Source of the DNA: Nitrospirota bacterium
GTDB lineage: Bacteria > Nitrospirota > Nitrospiria > Nitrospirales > Nitrospiraceae
DNA length: 6,645 nt
Assembly (NCBI GenBank): GCA_016195505.1
Contig: JACPZN010000386.1
Location: 1-6,645 of the forward strand
Reading direction: 5' to 3'
Shown: positions 1-6,221 of the stretch, one piece after another
How the letters are laid out: each line of letters starts with the position of its first letter
Position numbering within the stretch: position 1 is the stretch's first letter
Program-made: the position numbers and the translations under genes
Notes under the pieces: generated by a model
What the model was told of the DNA's origin: nothing
What the model saw: the letters and a program-made list of their open reading frames with translations, nothing else
The model's database searches: none

Positions 1-1174
1 CTTCCGACGCGAGCACGACGAGCCCGTCCGTCGTGACCTGATAGCGGCAGGGACGCAGACCGTTGCGATCCAACGTGGCGCCGATCAGCTTGCCGTCGGT
101 AAAACAGACGGCGGCTGGACCGTCCCAAGGCTCTTGCATCGCGGCGTGATATTCGTAGAAGCCGCGGCGGTCGAGATCCATCTGTGGATTCGCCACCCAG
201 GGCTCCGGGATCAGCATCATCATGGCGTGAGGCAGCGACCGGCCTCCCATCGTGAGAAACTCGACCGCGTTGTCGAGGCAGGCCGAGTCGCTCTGGTGCT
301 CGTACACAATCGGGAAGAGCTTAGCCATATCCTGGCCGAACAAATCTGAGTTCAACCGGCCCTGCCGCGCCGTCATCCAGTTCACGTTGCCCTTCAGCGT
401 ATTGATCTCGCCGTTGTGGCAGATGTACCGATAGGGATGCGCCAGCGGCCAGGTGGGGAACGTGTTCGTGCTGAAGCGCGAATGCACCAGCGCGAGCGCG
501 CTGACCAGGGTGGCATCGTTCAGATCCTGGTAGTACGCCGCCATCTGGTGCGGAAGCAGCAGTCCTTTGTAGATGATCGTGTTGGCGGACAGGCTCGACA
601 CATAAAAGTAATCTCGCCCTTGAATGGCCGACTCCCGGACGGCATTTTCCACGCGTTTGCGGATCACGTACAGCTTACGTTCGAACTGCGCATCATTCAA
701 CATATCCCGCGCGATGAAAACCTGCCGCATGAAAGGTTCGGTGCGTCGAGCGACCACCCCGATGACATCGCTTTTCACGGGCACATCGCGCCAGCCCAAC
801 AACCTCAATCCTTCTTCTTTGATGATCTTGGCGAAGAGCTGCTCGCACTGATGCCGCGAATCGGCCTGAGGCGAGAGAAACACCATGCCAACGCCGTACT
901 CGCCGGCGTTCCCAAGCGTCACGCCAGCCTCGCCGGCTGCGCGCTTCAGAAACGCATGCGGGAGTTGCAGCAGAATGCCCGCTCCATCGCCGGTACAAGG
1001 ATCGCATCCCTGCGCTCCGCGATGAGTGAGGTTCTCCAGAACTTGGAGTCCCTTTCGGACAATGTCGTGCGACTTCTGCCCCTTGATGTTGACGACGAAG
1101 CCGATCCCGCACGAGTCTTTCTCATGTTGAGGGTCGTAGAGCCCTTGTTTTTGGGGAAATCCTGGAACGTTCAT
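1..1174 (-). CDS. gltB: Glutamate synthase large subunit, N-terminal part (partial, runs off left edge)
   Basis: The minus strand reads for 391 codons without a stop from the ATG at 1174-1172 to the window edge. This covers the class II glutaminase domain that releases ammonia from glutamine for glutamate synthesis from 2-oxoglutarate in the cytoplasm. The proposed nucleophile is Cys22 in DSCGIGF. In this family a short propeptide is removed so that this cysteine becomes the N-terminus, and the 21 residues before it fit. Other family signatures are THRGA (50-54), TGDGAGI (61-67), the oxyanion-hole segment HNGEINT (253-259) and RNGLRPCRY near the edge. Complete proteins are about 1,500 residues, so roughly a quarter is present. 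The FMN/Fe-S synthase part lies outside, so the electron donor (NADPH or ferredoxin) cannot be decided. A weak GGGA lies 8 nt before the ATG. A CxxC (Cys57, Cys60) sits in the second conserved loop. The gene is divergent from the prenyl synthase gene. Confidence 0.95.
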   Translation of the reverse strand, partial: MNVPGFPQKQGLYDPQHEKDSCGIGFVVNIKGQKSHDIVRKGLQVLENLTHRGAQGCDPCTGDGAGILLQLPHAFLKRAAGEAGVTLGNAGEYGVGMVFLSPQADSRHQCEQLFAKIIKEEGLRLLGWRDVPVKSDVIGVVARRTEPFMRQVFIARDMLNDAQFERKLYVIRKRVENAVRESAIQGRDYFYVSSLSANTIIYKGLLLPHQMAAYYQDLNDATLVSALALVHSRFSTNTFPTWPLAHPYRYICHNGEINTLKGNVNWMTARQGRLNSDLFGQDMAKLFPIVYEHQSDSACLDNAVEFLTMGGRSLPHAMMMLIPEPWVANPQMDLDRRGFYEYHAAMQEPWDGPAAVCFTDGKLIGATLDRNGLRPCRYQVTTDGLVVLASE

Positions 1175-1265
1175 GTGCCGTATCCCGTTTAAAAGGTAGG
1201 GGGGCCCCGTCTGACAGAGGTGGCTTGAGCGAGGAGGTCTGGACCAGTTTGACCCCATAGTCCCG

Positions 1266-1282
1266 GGCTGAATTCCTCAGCC
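1266..1282. other. Small hairpin in the gltB/ispB divergent region
   Basis: GGCTGA (1266-1271) and TCAGCC (1277-1282) are perfect 6-bp inverted arms around the 5-nt loop ATTCC. No T-tract follows on either strand, so it is not a typical intrinsic terminator. It would lie in the untranslated leader of gltB if the proposed minus-strand promoter is right. It could be a protein site or an RNA hairpin, and its function is unknown. Confidence 0.4.
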
Positions 1283-1296
1283 GATCGTCACGAGGA

Positions 1297-1326
1297 AACT
1301 TACTGGATGGGTCCTTCTTCTGTCAA
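1297..1326 (-). promoter_or_regulatory. Candidate sigma-70-type promoter for gltB
   Basis: On the minus strand a perfect TTGACA (1326-1321) is followed after 18 nt by TAAGTT (1302-1297), which matches TATAAT at only three of six positions. Transcription from here would give gltB a leader of roughly 115 nt. The -35 box is good and the -10 box is poor, so this is a suggestion only. Confidence 0.3.
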
Positions 1327-1330
1327 GGCT

Positions 1331-1349
1331 TGGTGCTCATAGAGCAACC
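1331..1349. promoter_or_regulatory. Palindrome between two divergent -35-like boxes (possible operator)
   Basis: GGTGCTC (1332-1338) and GAGCAACC (1342-1349) are inverted around ATA. They pair for seven positions with one bulged A. The palindrome lies between a TTGACA on the minus strand (1326-1321) and a TTGACT on the plus strand (1359-1364), so a protein bound here could affect both gltB and ispB. The regulator is unknown, and this is inferred from symmetry and position only. Confidence 0.3.
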
Positions 1350-1358
1350 GCCATTTGC

Positions 1359-1388
1359 TTGACTTTGTTTCCTCCTCTGCCCTACCAT
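1359..1388 (+). promoter_or_regulatory. Candidate sigma-70-type promoter for ispB
   Basis: TTGACT (1359-1364, five of six to consensus) and TACCAT (1383-1388, four of six) are separated by 18 nt. The expected transcription start, about 7 nt after the -10 box, falls at about 1395-1396, on the first ATG of the downstream gene. The transcript would therefore be leaderless, or would start translation at the downstream GTG at 1411. Confidence 0.4.
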
Positions 1389-1395
1389 CCGCCGC

Positions 1396-2400
1396 ATGGC
1401 GGGGGGACCAGTGATCTCAACCATTCACAGCATGGCGGATGTGTGGGATGCTTATCGCCATGAACTGGATGGGGTGGAAGATCGGGTCAGGAAGAATCTC
1501 GACTCCAGTGTTACCCTGGTCAACACCGTTGCCGCCCATATATTAAGCGGCGGCGGCAAGCGCATTAGGCCCCTGCTTCTCCTACTTAGCGCCCGCCTCT
1601 GTGGCTATTCAGACAAGGATCATCACCAGCTCGGGAGTCTCGTGGAGTTCATCCACACCGCGACACTGCTGCACGACGACGTGGTGGATGACGCCGATAT
1701 CCGCCGAGGCAGGAGAACTGCCCGAAAAGTCTGGGGGAATCAGATCAGCATTCTCGTCGGCGACTATCTCTATACCAAAGCGATGTGCCTGGTCGTCGAG
1801 TTCCACAGTCAGGGGATCAATGAAGTCCTGGCCGAAGCCTGCAAGAAGATGGCAGAAGGTGAAGTTCTCCAGCTCTACTACAACGGCAATCCCGCCATGC
1901 CCGAAATCGATTACATCAAGATTGTCGAGCATAAAACGGCTGGGCTGATCGCTGCCGCTTGTCGTATGGGTGCCATTCTCGCGGATGCTTCTGAAGCGCA
2001 GCAGGAGGCGTTGTTCCGCTTCGGCCAATATCTTGGCATTGCCTTCCAGGTCGCGGACGATACTCTGGATTACACCGCGAACGGTGAGTCGCTGGGGAAA
2101 ACGATCGGACAGGACCTGCGACAGGGAAAAGCGACACTCCCGCTGCTGCATCTGCTGCAACAGTGCTCGGAACAAGACGGCCGCATGATTAAGGATCGGA
2201 TGGAAACCAGAACGCTCAGCACGGCAGACCTCGAACGAATTCTTTTCCTGATGACCGAATATGGATCGATCACGTATGCGATGGACCGTGCCCGAACCTA
2301 TATCGCTGCGGCCAAGCATGAGCTCGACCGCTTCGAGGACTGCACCGCGCGACGCGCGTTAGCGGTCGCCGCCGATTACATGATTACCCGCGACCGGTAG
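1396..2400 (+). CDS. ispB: Long-chain polyprenyl diphosphate synthase (octaprenyl type)
   Basis: This 334-residue protein is a trans-isoprenyl diphosphate synthase that adds isopentenyl diphosphate units to an allylic primer in the cytosol. The product is probably the side chain of menaquinone or ubiquinone. Family marks in order are GGGKRIRP (52-59), the first Asp-rich motif DDVVD (94-98) followed by RRGR (103-106), GDYLYTKA, the second Asp-rich motif DDTLD (221-225) and GQDLRQGK (238-245). The fifth residue before the first Asp motif is the small Ala89. In this family an aromatic residue there stops the chain short, so a long product is expected, but exact length cannot be read from sequence. 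Length matches E. coli IspB (323 aa). The start is uncertain. ATG 1396 has no ribosome binding site, while the in-frame GTG at 1411 follows GGGGGGA by 3 nt, and ATG 1432 is also possible. All lie before the conserved part. Confidence 0.93.
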   Translation: MAGGPVISTIHSMADVWDAYRHELDGVEDRVRKNLDSSVTLVNTVAAHILSGGGKRIRPLLLLLSARLCGYSDKDHHQLGSLVEFIHTATLLHDDVVDDADIRRGRRTARKVWGNQISILVGDYLYTKAMCLVVEFHSQGINEVLAEACKKMAEGEVLQLYYNGNPAMPEIDYIKIVEHKTAGLIAAACRMGAILADASEAQQEALFRFGQYLGIAFQVADDTLDYTANGESLGKTIGQDLRQGKATLPLLHLLQQCSEQDGRMIKDRMETRTLSTADLERILFLMTEYGSITYAMDRARTYIAAAKHELDRFEDCTARRALAVAADYMITRDR

Positions 2401-2527
2401 TCTTTCTTCCACCTGCACCCCCGGAGAACGGCCGTGGACAGGGCGCCGCGTAGGATGAGCAGCTCTCCTTCTCGTCGCCATTAAGAAGCCATTCGACGGC
2501 AATCACACCCAGAGCAAGGGACCATTC
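2401..2527. other. Intergenic gap with no recognisable gene or strong terminator
   Basis: These 127 bp separate the prenyl synthase from the DUF1015 gene. I see no T-tract terminator and no good -35/-10 pair. The only structures are a weak inverted pair, CGTCG (2473-2477) and CGACG (2494-2498) with a 16-nt loop, and a short direct repeat of GCCATT inside that loop. Read-through transcription from ispB is therefore possible. Confidence 0.5.
2516..2521 (+). promoter_or_regulatory. Ribosome binding site of the DUF1015 gene
   Basis: AAGGGA lies 6 nt before ATG 2528. It is the clearest Shine-Dalgarno sequence in the window and supports that start, in contrast to the other genes here, whose starts have weak or no such site. 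Confidence 0.65.
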
Positions 2528-3850
2528 ATGTCACAGATTATTCCGTTTCAAGGCACGCGGTATGATACGGCAGTCGTGGGCGACATCAAGAACGTAGTGG
2601 CTCCTCCGTACGATATTATCGATGCGGCTGGTCAGAAGGCTCTGCACAATCGCCATCCTCAGAACATCATTCGGCTGGAGTTGGGACTCGACCAGACCGG
2701 CGACAGCCCGGCGCACAATCGCTATACTCGTGCCTCTCTCACCTTACAGAACTGGCTTAAGAACGGCGCGCTCAAACGGGACAGGCAGCCAGCCATCTAC
2801 TATCACACGATCGAATACCTCCCTCCCTACTCCACCCCAGGCGCCCCCACGAAAGTTCTTCGGGGATTCCTCGTGGCCACGAAGCTCGAGGCCTTGGACT
2901 CCGGGCACATTTATCCCCATGAAAACACGCGCGCCGCGGCAAAGACCGATCGATTGAATCTTATCGAGGCCTGCTGCGCGAATTTGAGCCCCATTTGGTC
3001 CCTCTACTCCGATCCACAAGGCCTCATCATCGGACTGCTTGAAACAGAGGTGAAAGGAAAGCCTGCCCATTATGACTTTCAAGACGATGCCGGCTGTCGC
3101 CAACGCCTCTGGGCCGTGACCGACCCGGTGGTGCTCAAGCAGATTGTCGACACGATGCAGAGCAAACCTCTCTTCATCGCGGACGGACACCATCGCTACG
3201 AGACGGCGCTGAACTATCAGAAGCTCCGCCGGGAGCAGGCCGGCTCACCGGCTGGCCTGCAGCCCTACGACAGCGTATTGATGCTTTTGGCCCCACTCGA
3301 AGATCCGGGCTTGACGGTGCTCCCCACACACCGAGTCACAACCACTCCACTTCCCTCCTATGCGCAAGTCAACGCGATGCTGGGCGAAACCTTTGAGTTG
3401 CAGGAGTTCCCCTTCACCGCTTCCACACAAGGCCGGGTACGCACGGAATTCCTCATGGCCCTCAGAACGAATGGACGGACCGCCCCTGTGTTTGGGATTG
3501 CCCTAATGGGGAGCGATCGGTACCTCACCCTCAGTCTCAAGCCAGCCTACCGCCCTTCCGCCCAGGCTTCACCTCGCACAAAGCTTGACGTCGCTCTGTT
3601 GCAACAGTTCATCGTGACGAAGCTCTGCCCCACCCAACAGGAGCAAGAAGCCATCCTCTATACGAAAGACGATCACGAAGCCTTGGATTGGGCGGCTCAG
3701 GGAACAGGAACCGGTGCCCTCTTGCTCAATGCCACCAAGGTCAGCGAAATACAAGCGGTCGCGACAGCCGGCGAACGTATGCCGCACAAGTCGACGTATT
3801 TCTATCCGAAGCCGCTGACGGGACTGGTCATCAATGTGATGGAAGGGTGA
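2528..3850 (+). CDS. DUF1015 family protein (COG4198), function unknown
   Basis: The 440-residue protein carries the conserved blocks of the DUF1015 family. These are VVAPPYD near the N-terminus (23-29), the HENT segment (131-134) followed by KTDRL (139-143), ANLSPI (151-156) with LYSD (159-162), and ADGHHRYETA (218-227). The His/Asp/Arg/Glu-rich last block looks like a catalytic or metal/phosphate-binding site, but no activity can be assigned from sequence. There is no signal peptide or obvious membrane segment, so it should be cytosolic. Length is normal for the family, and the sequence is intact with a good ribosome binding site. It is followed after 91 bp by a response regulator in the same direction, with an inverted heptamer-repeat element between them. 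Co-transcription is possible but unproven. Family membership is solid; the biological role is not known to me. Confidence 0.9.
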   Translation: MSQIIPFQGTRYDTAVVGDIKNVVAPPYDIIDAAGQKALHNRHPQNIIRLELGLDQTGDSPAHNRYTRASLTLQNWLKNGALKRDRQPAIYYHTIEYLPPYSTPGAPTKVLRGFLVATKLEALDSGHIYPHENTRAAAKTDRLNLIEACCANLSPIWSLYSDPQGLIIGLLETEVKGKPAHYDFQDDAGCRQRLWAVTDPVVLKQIVDTMQSKPLFIADGHHRYETALNYQKLRREQAGSPAGLQPYDSVLMLLAPLEDPGLTVLPTHRVTTTPLPSYAQVNAMLGETFELQEFPFTASTQGRVRTEFLMALRTNGRTAPVFGIALMGSDRYLTLSLKPAYRPSAQASPRTKLDVALLQQFIVTKLCPTQQEQEAILYTKDDHEALDWAAQGTGTGALLLNATKVSEIQAVATAGERMPHKSTYFYPKPLTGLVINVMEG

Positions 3851-3927
3851 GCAATCAGCGATCGGCTATCAGCTTAGAAGACACTGGTCGGCATCCTTTC
3901 TCCGGCTGACGGCTGAACGCTGACAGC
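3851..3927. repeat. Inverted heptamer-repeat element 1
   Basis: The right arm (3905-3927) reads as units GCTGACG, GCTGAAC and GCTGACA, then GC. The left arm (3851-3873) read on the minus strand gives GCTGATA, GCCGATC and GCTGATT, then GC. The two 23-nt arms are complementary at 17 of 23 positions and flank a 31-nt spacer, so an imperfect hairpin can form. It starts directly after the DUF1015 stop and ends 14 nt before the response regulator ATG. No T-tract follows. TGA occurs in all three plus frames of the right arm (3907, 3914, 3921). It could be a transcript-stabilising or attenuating hairpin, or a dispersed repeat family. Confidence 0.75.
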
Positions 3928-3941
3928 ATCTCTACAACACC

Positions 3942-5339
3942 ATGAGCGCCAAAATCCTCATTGTCGACGACGACGCCGATATCGTGACGATGCTGGAGGA
4001 TCGTTTGCGGGCCTCCGGCTACAGCACGGTGGTCGCGCGGGACGGACAGGAAGCGCTTGACCAGATCTCACACGAGTCACCTCGCCTTGTGTTGCTGGAC
4101 CTGACTCTGCCCAGATTCTCCGGCCTTGATGTGTTGAAGCGTCTCTCCCAGTTGAAACAAACGGATGGCCTTCCTGTCATCGTGATGACCGCCCATGGCT
4201 CGATTCACGCTGCCGTCGAAGCGATGAAAGAAGGCGCGTACGACTTTCTGACCAAACCCCTTGAGAAGGATCACCTGCTCATCGTCATTCGCAAGGCCTT
4301 GGAGCGGGACTCGCTGCAACGGGAAGTTGCCTACCTCCGTTCCGAAGTCGCCGGCCGCTATGCCTCCATCGTCGGGAACAGTCCGTCCATTCGATCCGTG
4401 GTCGAAGCCGCACAACGGGCCGCGAAGTCCGACGCAAGCGTCCTCCTGCTCGGCGAAAGCGGGACCGGGAAAGAACTCTTCGCCCGCTCCATCCATCAGT
4501 GGAGCCATCGCCGCACGATGCCGCTCATCGTCATCAATTGTGTAGCGTTGACGGAAACCTTGCTCGAGAATGAACTCTTCGGACACGAGCGGGGCGCCTT
4601 CACCGGGGCTGACCGACAGCAGAAGGGGAAACTGGAAATGGCCGACGGCGGCACGGTCTTCCTCGACGAGATCGGGGACATGTCGCTGCCTCTCCAAGCA
4701 AAACTCCTGCGCGTGCTCCAGGACCGTGAGTTCCAACGGGTCGGCGGCTCCAAAACTGTCTCGGTGAACATCCGCATTATCGCAGCCACGAACAAGGACC
4801 TTCGGCAGGCAGTGAAAGCCGGCCAGTTTCGTGAAGATCTCTATTTCCGGCTGAACGTGATCACCCTCACGCTCCCTCCGCTTCGCGAGCGCCGAGGAGA
4901 CATTGGGGCGCTTGCACAGTTTTTTCTGGACCGACATACGAAGGAAGCAAAACGCCTTGGCATGACGTTGAGTGAAGCCGCCATGGACGCCCTCACGCGC
5001 TACCCCTGGCCTGGGAACATCCGCGAATTGGACAACATCATCGCGCGCGCCGTCGTCCTCAGTCCCAAAGATACTATCGAACCGGACATGCTGGCCCTCG
5101 TGTCAGATGACGTCGGCTCCCGCTGCACAGGAGACGGTGAGCTGGCCTACCTCAATCTGCCCTATCATGAATCGATGGACCAGCACAGCCGACACATCAT
5201 TGCCCGTGCCCTCGAACAAGCAGACGGCAACCAGACCAAAGCCGCCGAATTTCTCCGGCTCCAACGAACATACCTGGCTCGACTGATCAAACAGCAAAAA
5301 GAAAAGCAGGAAGGACGAACGACTGACAGCGACACTTGA
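3942..5339 (+). CDS. NtrC-family sigma-54-dependent response regulator
   Basis: The 465-residue protein has three domains. The receiver (about 4-120) has the acidic pocket DDD (9-11), phospho-acceptor Asp53, Thr83 and Lys105. The AAA+ domain (about 140-370) has Walker A GESGTGKE (171-178), the sigma-54 contact loop GAFTGA (218-223), Walker B VFLDEIGD (239-246) and a downstream REDLYFRLNV arginine region. The C-terminus carries a Fis-type helix-turn-helix (about 427-450, ending RTYLARLIK) that binds enhancer-like DNA. All key residues are present, so it should be a working phosphorylation-dependent activator of sigma-54 promoters. Its target and signal are unknown, and no histidine kinase lies in the window. 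The ATG is fixed by the receiver start (MSAKILIVDDD) although no Shine-Dalgarno precedes it. It resembles AtoC/ZraR-type regulators, but a specific name is not justified. It ends 39 bp from the convergent nucleotidyltransferase. Confidence 0.95.
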   Translation: MSAKILIVDDDADIVTMLEDRLRASGYSTVVARDGQEALDQISHESPRLVLLDLTLPRFSGLDVLKRLSQLKQTDGLPVIVMTAHGSIHAAVEAMKEGAYDFLTKPLEKDHLLIVIRKALERDSLQREVAYLRSEVAGRYASIVGNSPSIRSVVEAAQRAAKSDASVLLLGESGTGKELFARSIHQWSHRRTMPLIVINCVALTETLLENELFGHERGAFTGADRQQKGKLEMADGGTVFLDEIGDMSLPLQAKLLRVLQDREFQRVGGSKTVSVNIRIIAATNKDLRQAVKAGQFREDLYFRLNVITLTLPPLRERRGDIGALAQFFLDRHTKEAKRLGMTLSEAAMDALTRYPWPGNIRELDNIIARAVVLSPKDTIEPDMLALVSDDVGSRCTGDGELAYLNLPYHESMDQHSRHIIARALEQADGNQTKAAEFLRLQRTYLARLIKQQKEKQEGRTTDSDT

Positions 5340-5378
5340 CGCACGAGATAGCCGCAAGAGACTCCGGCCCGTTCCTAG

Positions 5379-6116
5379 TTAGGCAAGACGACGGTCTTCC
5401 AATCGAATGAGCCCTGCCCGGACATCTTGTTCTGCCTGTGTGTACCGCTCCGCAGTCCCCACATCTGACCAATACCCCTTCAGATCATACCCAAGCACCG
5501 CCTCTCCCCGGTCGATCGCCGCCACGTAGGGATCGATAATCGACGACTCCACGCCTTTTTTCACATCCCGCAGCAAGCGGGGGTTCAGAATGTGCACCCC
5601 GGCAAACATGCGCGGAATCGTGGAGACAGAATGTGATAGGCCTCTTCCCGTGATGCGCACGATCTGATCGTTTGCCCCAACCTCCACCAATCCCCAGCGA
5701 GCAGCATCAGGATCTTCCCGCAGTACTAGCGTCGCCGAAGCATTGCGCGTTCGATGAAACTCACAGAGCGCCCCCAGATCGAACTCAAAGAGCGTGTCCC
5801 CGTTCAGCACCAAAACCGGTTCTCCTGAAAAATACGGTTCCGCCTGTTTGATCCCGCCGCCTGTCCCCAGGATCATCGGTTCCTGAGAGTAGATAATCCT
5901 GAGACCGAACTTCGAGCCGGTGCCCAGCGCCTGTTCGATCATCGGACCGAGGTGATGCAGATTGATGACCACATCATGGAACCGATGGCGCTTCAACAGC
6001 AACAAGTTCCAGACGATGATCGGGATCCCGCCGACCGGCAGCAGCGCCTTGGGCATTGTGTTGGTGAGCGGTCTGAGGCGGGTACCGAGGCCCGCCGCGA
6101 GGATCATGGCTTTCAT
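5379..6116 (-). CDS. murU: Sugar-1-phosphate nucleotidyltransferase, probably MurU (MurNAc-1-P uridylyltransferase)
   Basis: This 245-residue single-domain enzyme of the COG1208 type should transfer a nucleotide to a sugar 1-phosphate in the cytosol. The N-terminal signature runs from ILAAGLGTRLRPLT (5-18) to PK (22-23). LNGDT (104-108) holds the metal-binding Asp107, GTGGG (84-88) forms part of the substrate pocket, and WSDVGT (216-221) resembles the end of characterised MurU proteins. No left-handed beta-helix acyltransferase domain follows, which fits MurU rather than GlmU or most GlgC enzymes. The strongest argument is the neighbour: an AmgK-like kinase lies directly upstream on the same strand, as in the pseudomonad amgK-murU pair. 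A mannose-1-P or heptose-1-P transferase is the main alternative. I chose ATG 6116 because MKAMILAAG is the usual family start. The frame stays open 28 codons further to a GTG, but that stretch is repeat DNA. No clear ribosome binding site is seen. Confidence 0.8.
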   Translation of the reverse strand: MKAMILAAGLGTRLRPLTNTMPKALLPVGGIPIIVWNLLLLKRHRFHDVVINLHHLGPMIEQALGTGSKFGLRIIYSQEPMILGTGGGIKQAEPYFSGEPVLVLNGDTLFEFDLGALCEFHRTRNASATLVLREDPDAARWGLVEVGANDQIVRITGRGLSHSVSTIPRMFAGVHILNPRLLRDVKKGVESSIIDPYVAAIDRGEAVLGYDLKGYWSDVGTAERYTQAEQDVRAGLIRLEDRRLA

Positions 6117-6124
6117 AGGAAGCC

Positions 6125-6221
6125 GTGACGGGTGATGCGCGACGCGTGACGCCTGAAAACCAGATACGAACGTGCGGGCTTCCCCGTCTTCACTCGTCAC
6201 CTGTCACGTGTCACTCGTCAT
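6125..6221. repeat. Inverted heptamer-repeat element 2
   Basis: The left arm (6125-6152) is four 7-bp units of the form GTGACGN, two of them degenerate (GTGATGC, GCGACGC). The right arm (6191-6221), read on the minus strand, is ATGACGA followed by GTGACAC, GTGACAG and GTGACGA, then GTG. Aligned unit by unit the arms agree at 20 of 28 positions across a 38-nt spacer. The right arm contains the stop codon of the AmgK-like gene (TGA, 6220-6218) and supplies TGA in all three minus-strand frames. It fills nearly all of the 101 bp between the kinase stop and the nucleotidyltransferase ATG. The layout matches element 1 at 3851-3927 although the unit sequence differs. Confidence 0.75.

Noticed and set aside
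416..1192. Long plus-strand open frame of 258 codons
   Set aside because: It lies antisense to gltB, whose minus-strand translation shows an unbroken glutaminase domain. The plus-strand product has no recognisable motif.
1331..1346. Possible sigma-54 promoter TGGTGC-N5-GAGCA (GG-N10-GC) before ispB
   Set aside because: Only four of six and three of five bases match the consensus outside the GG/GC core, and it coincides with a palindrome that explains the bases better.
1609..2319. Minus-strand open frame of 236 codons over the prenyl synthase gene
   Set aside because: Antisense shadow of a gene with all catalytic motifs intact; no domain signal of its own.
2455..2484. Nine-codon mini-ORF between ispB and DUF1015
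   Set aside because: No ribosome binding site, no run of regulatory codons and no attenuator hairpin after it.
3851..3941. Intrinsic terminator after DUF1015
   Set aside because: The heptamer arms can pair, but there is no T-run after the right arm and the 31-nt loop is large, so it is reported as a repeat instead.
4077..4937. Minus-strand open frame of 286 codons over the response regulator
   Set aside because: Antisense shadow caused by codon bias in a GC-rich gene; composition is not protein-like and there is no family motif.
5340..5378. Bidirectional terminator between the convergent stops
   Set aside because: The gap is only 39 bp with no GC-rich stem and no T-tract. CCTAGTTAGG has just 4-bp arms. 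Termination may depend on Rho or lie inside the opposite gene.
5287..5472. Small minus-strand frame with a CxxC zinc-ribbon look
   Set aside because: It overlaps the 3' end of the nucleotidyltransferase in another frame and the end of the regulator antisense. The cysteine pattern is chance.
6117..6200. 28-codon N-terminal extension of the nucleotidyltransferase to GTG 6200
   Set aside because: It translates the repeat element and spacer. The family normally starts at MKAMILAAG, so the open frame here is accidental.
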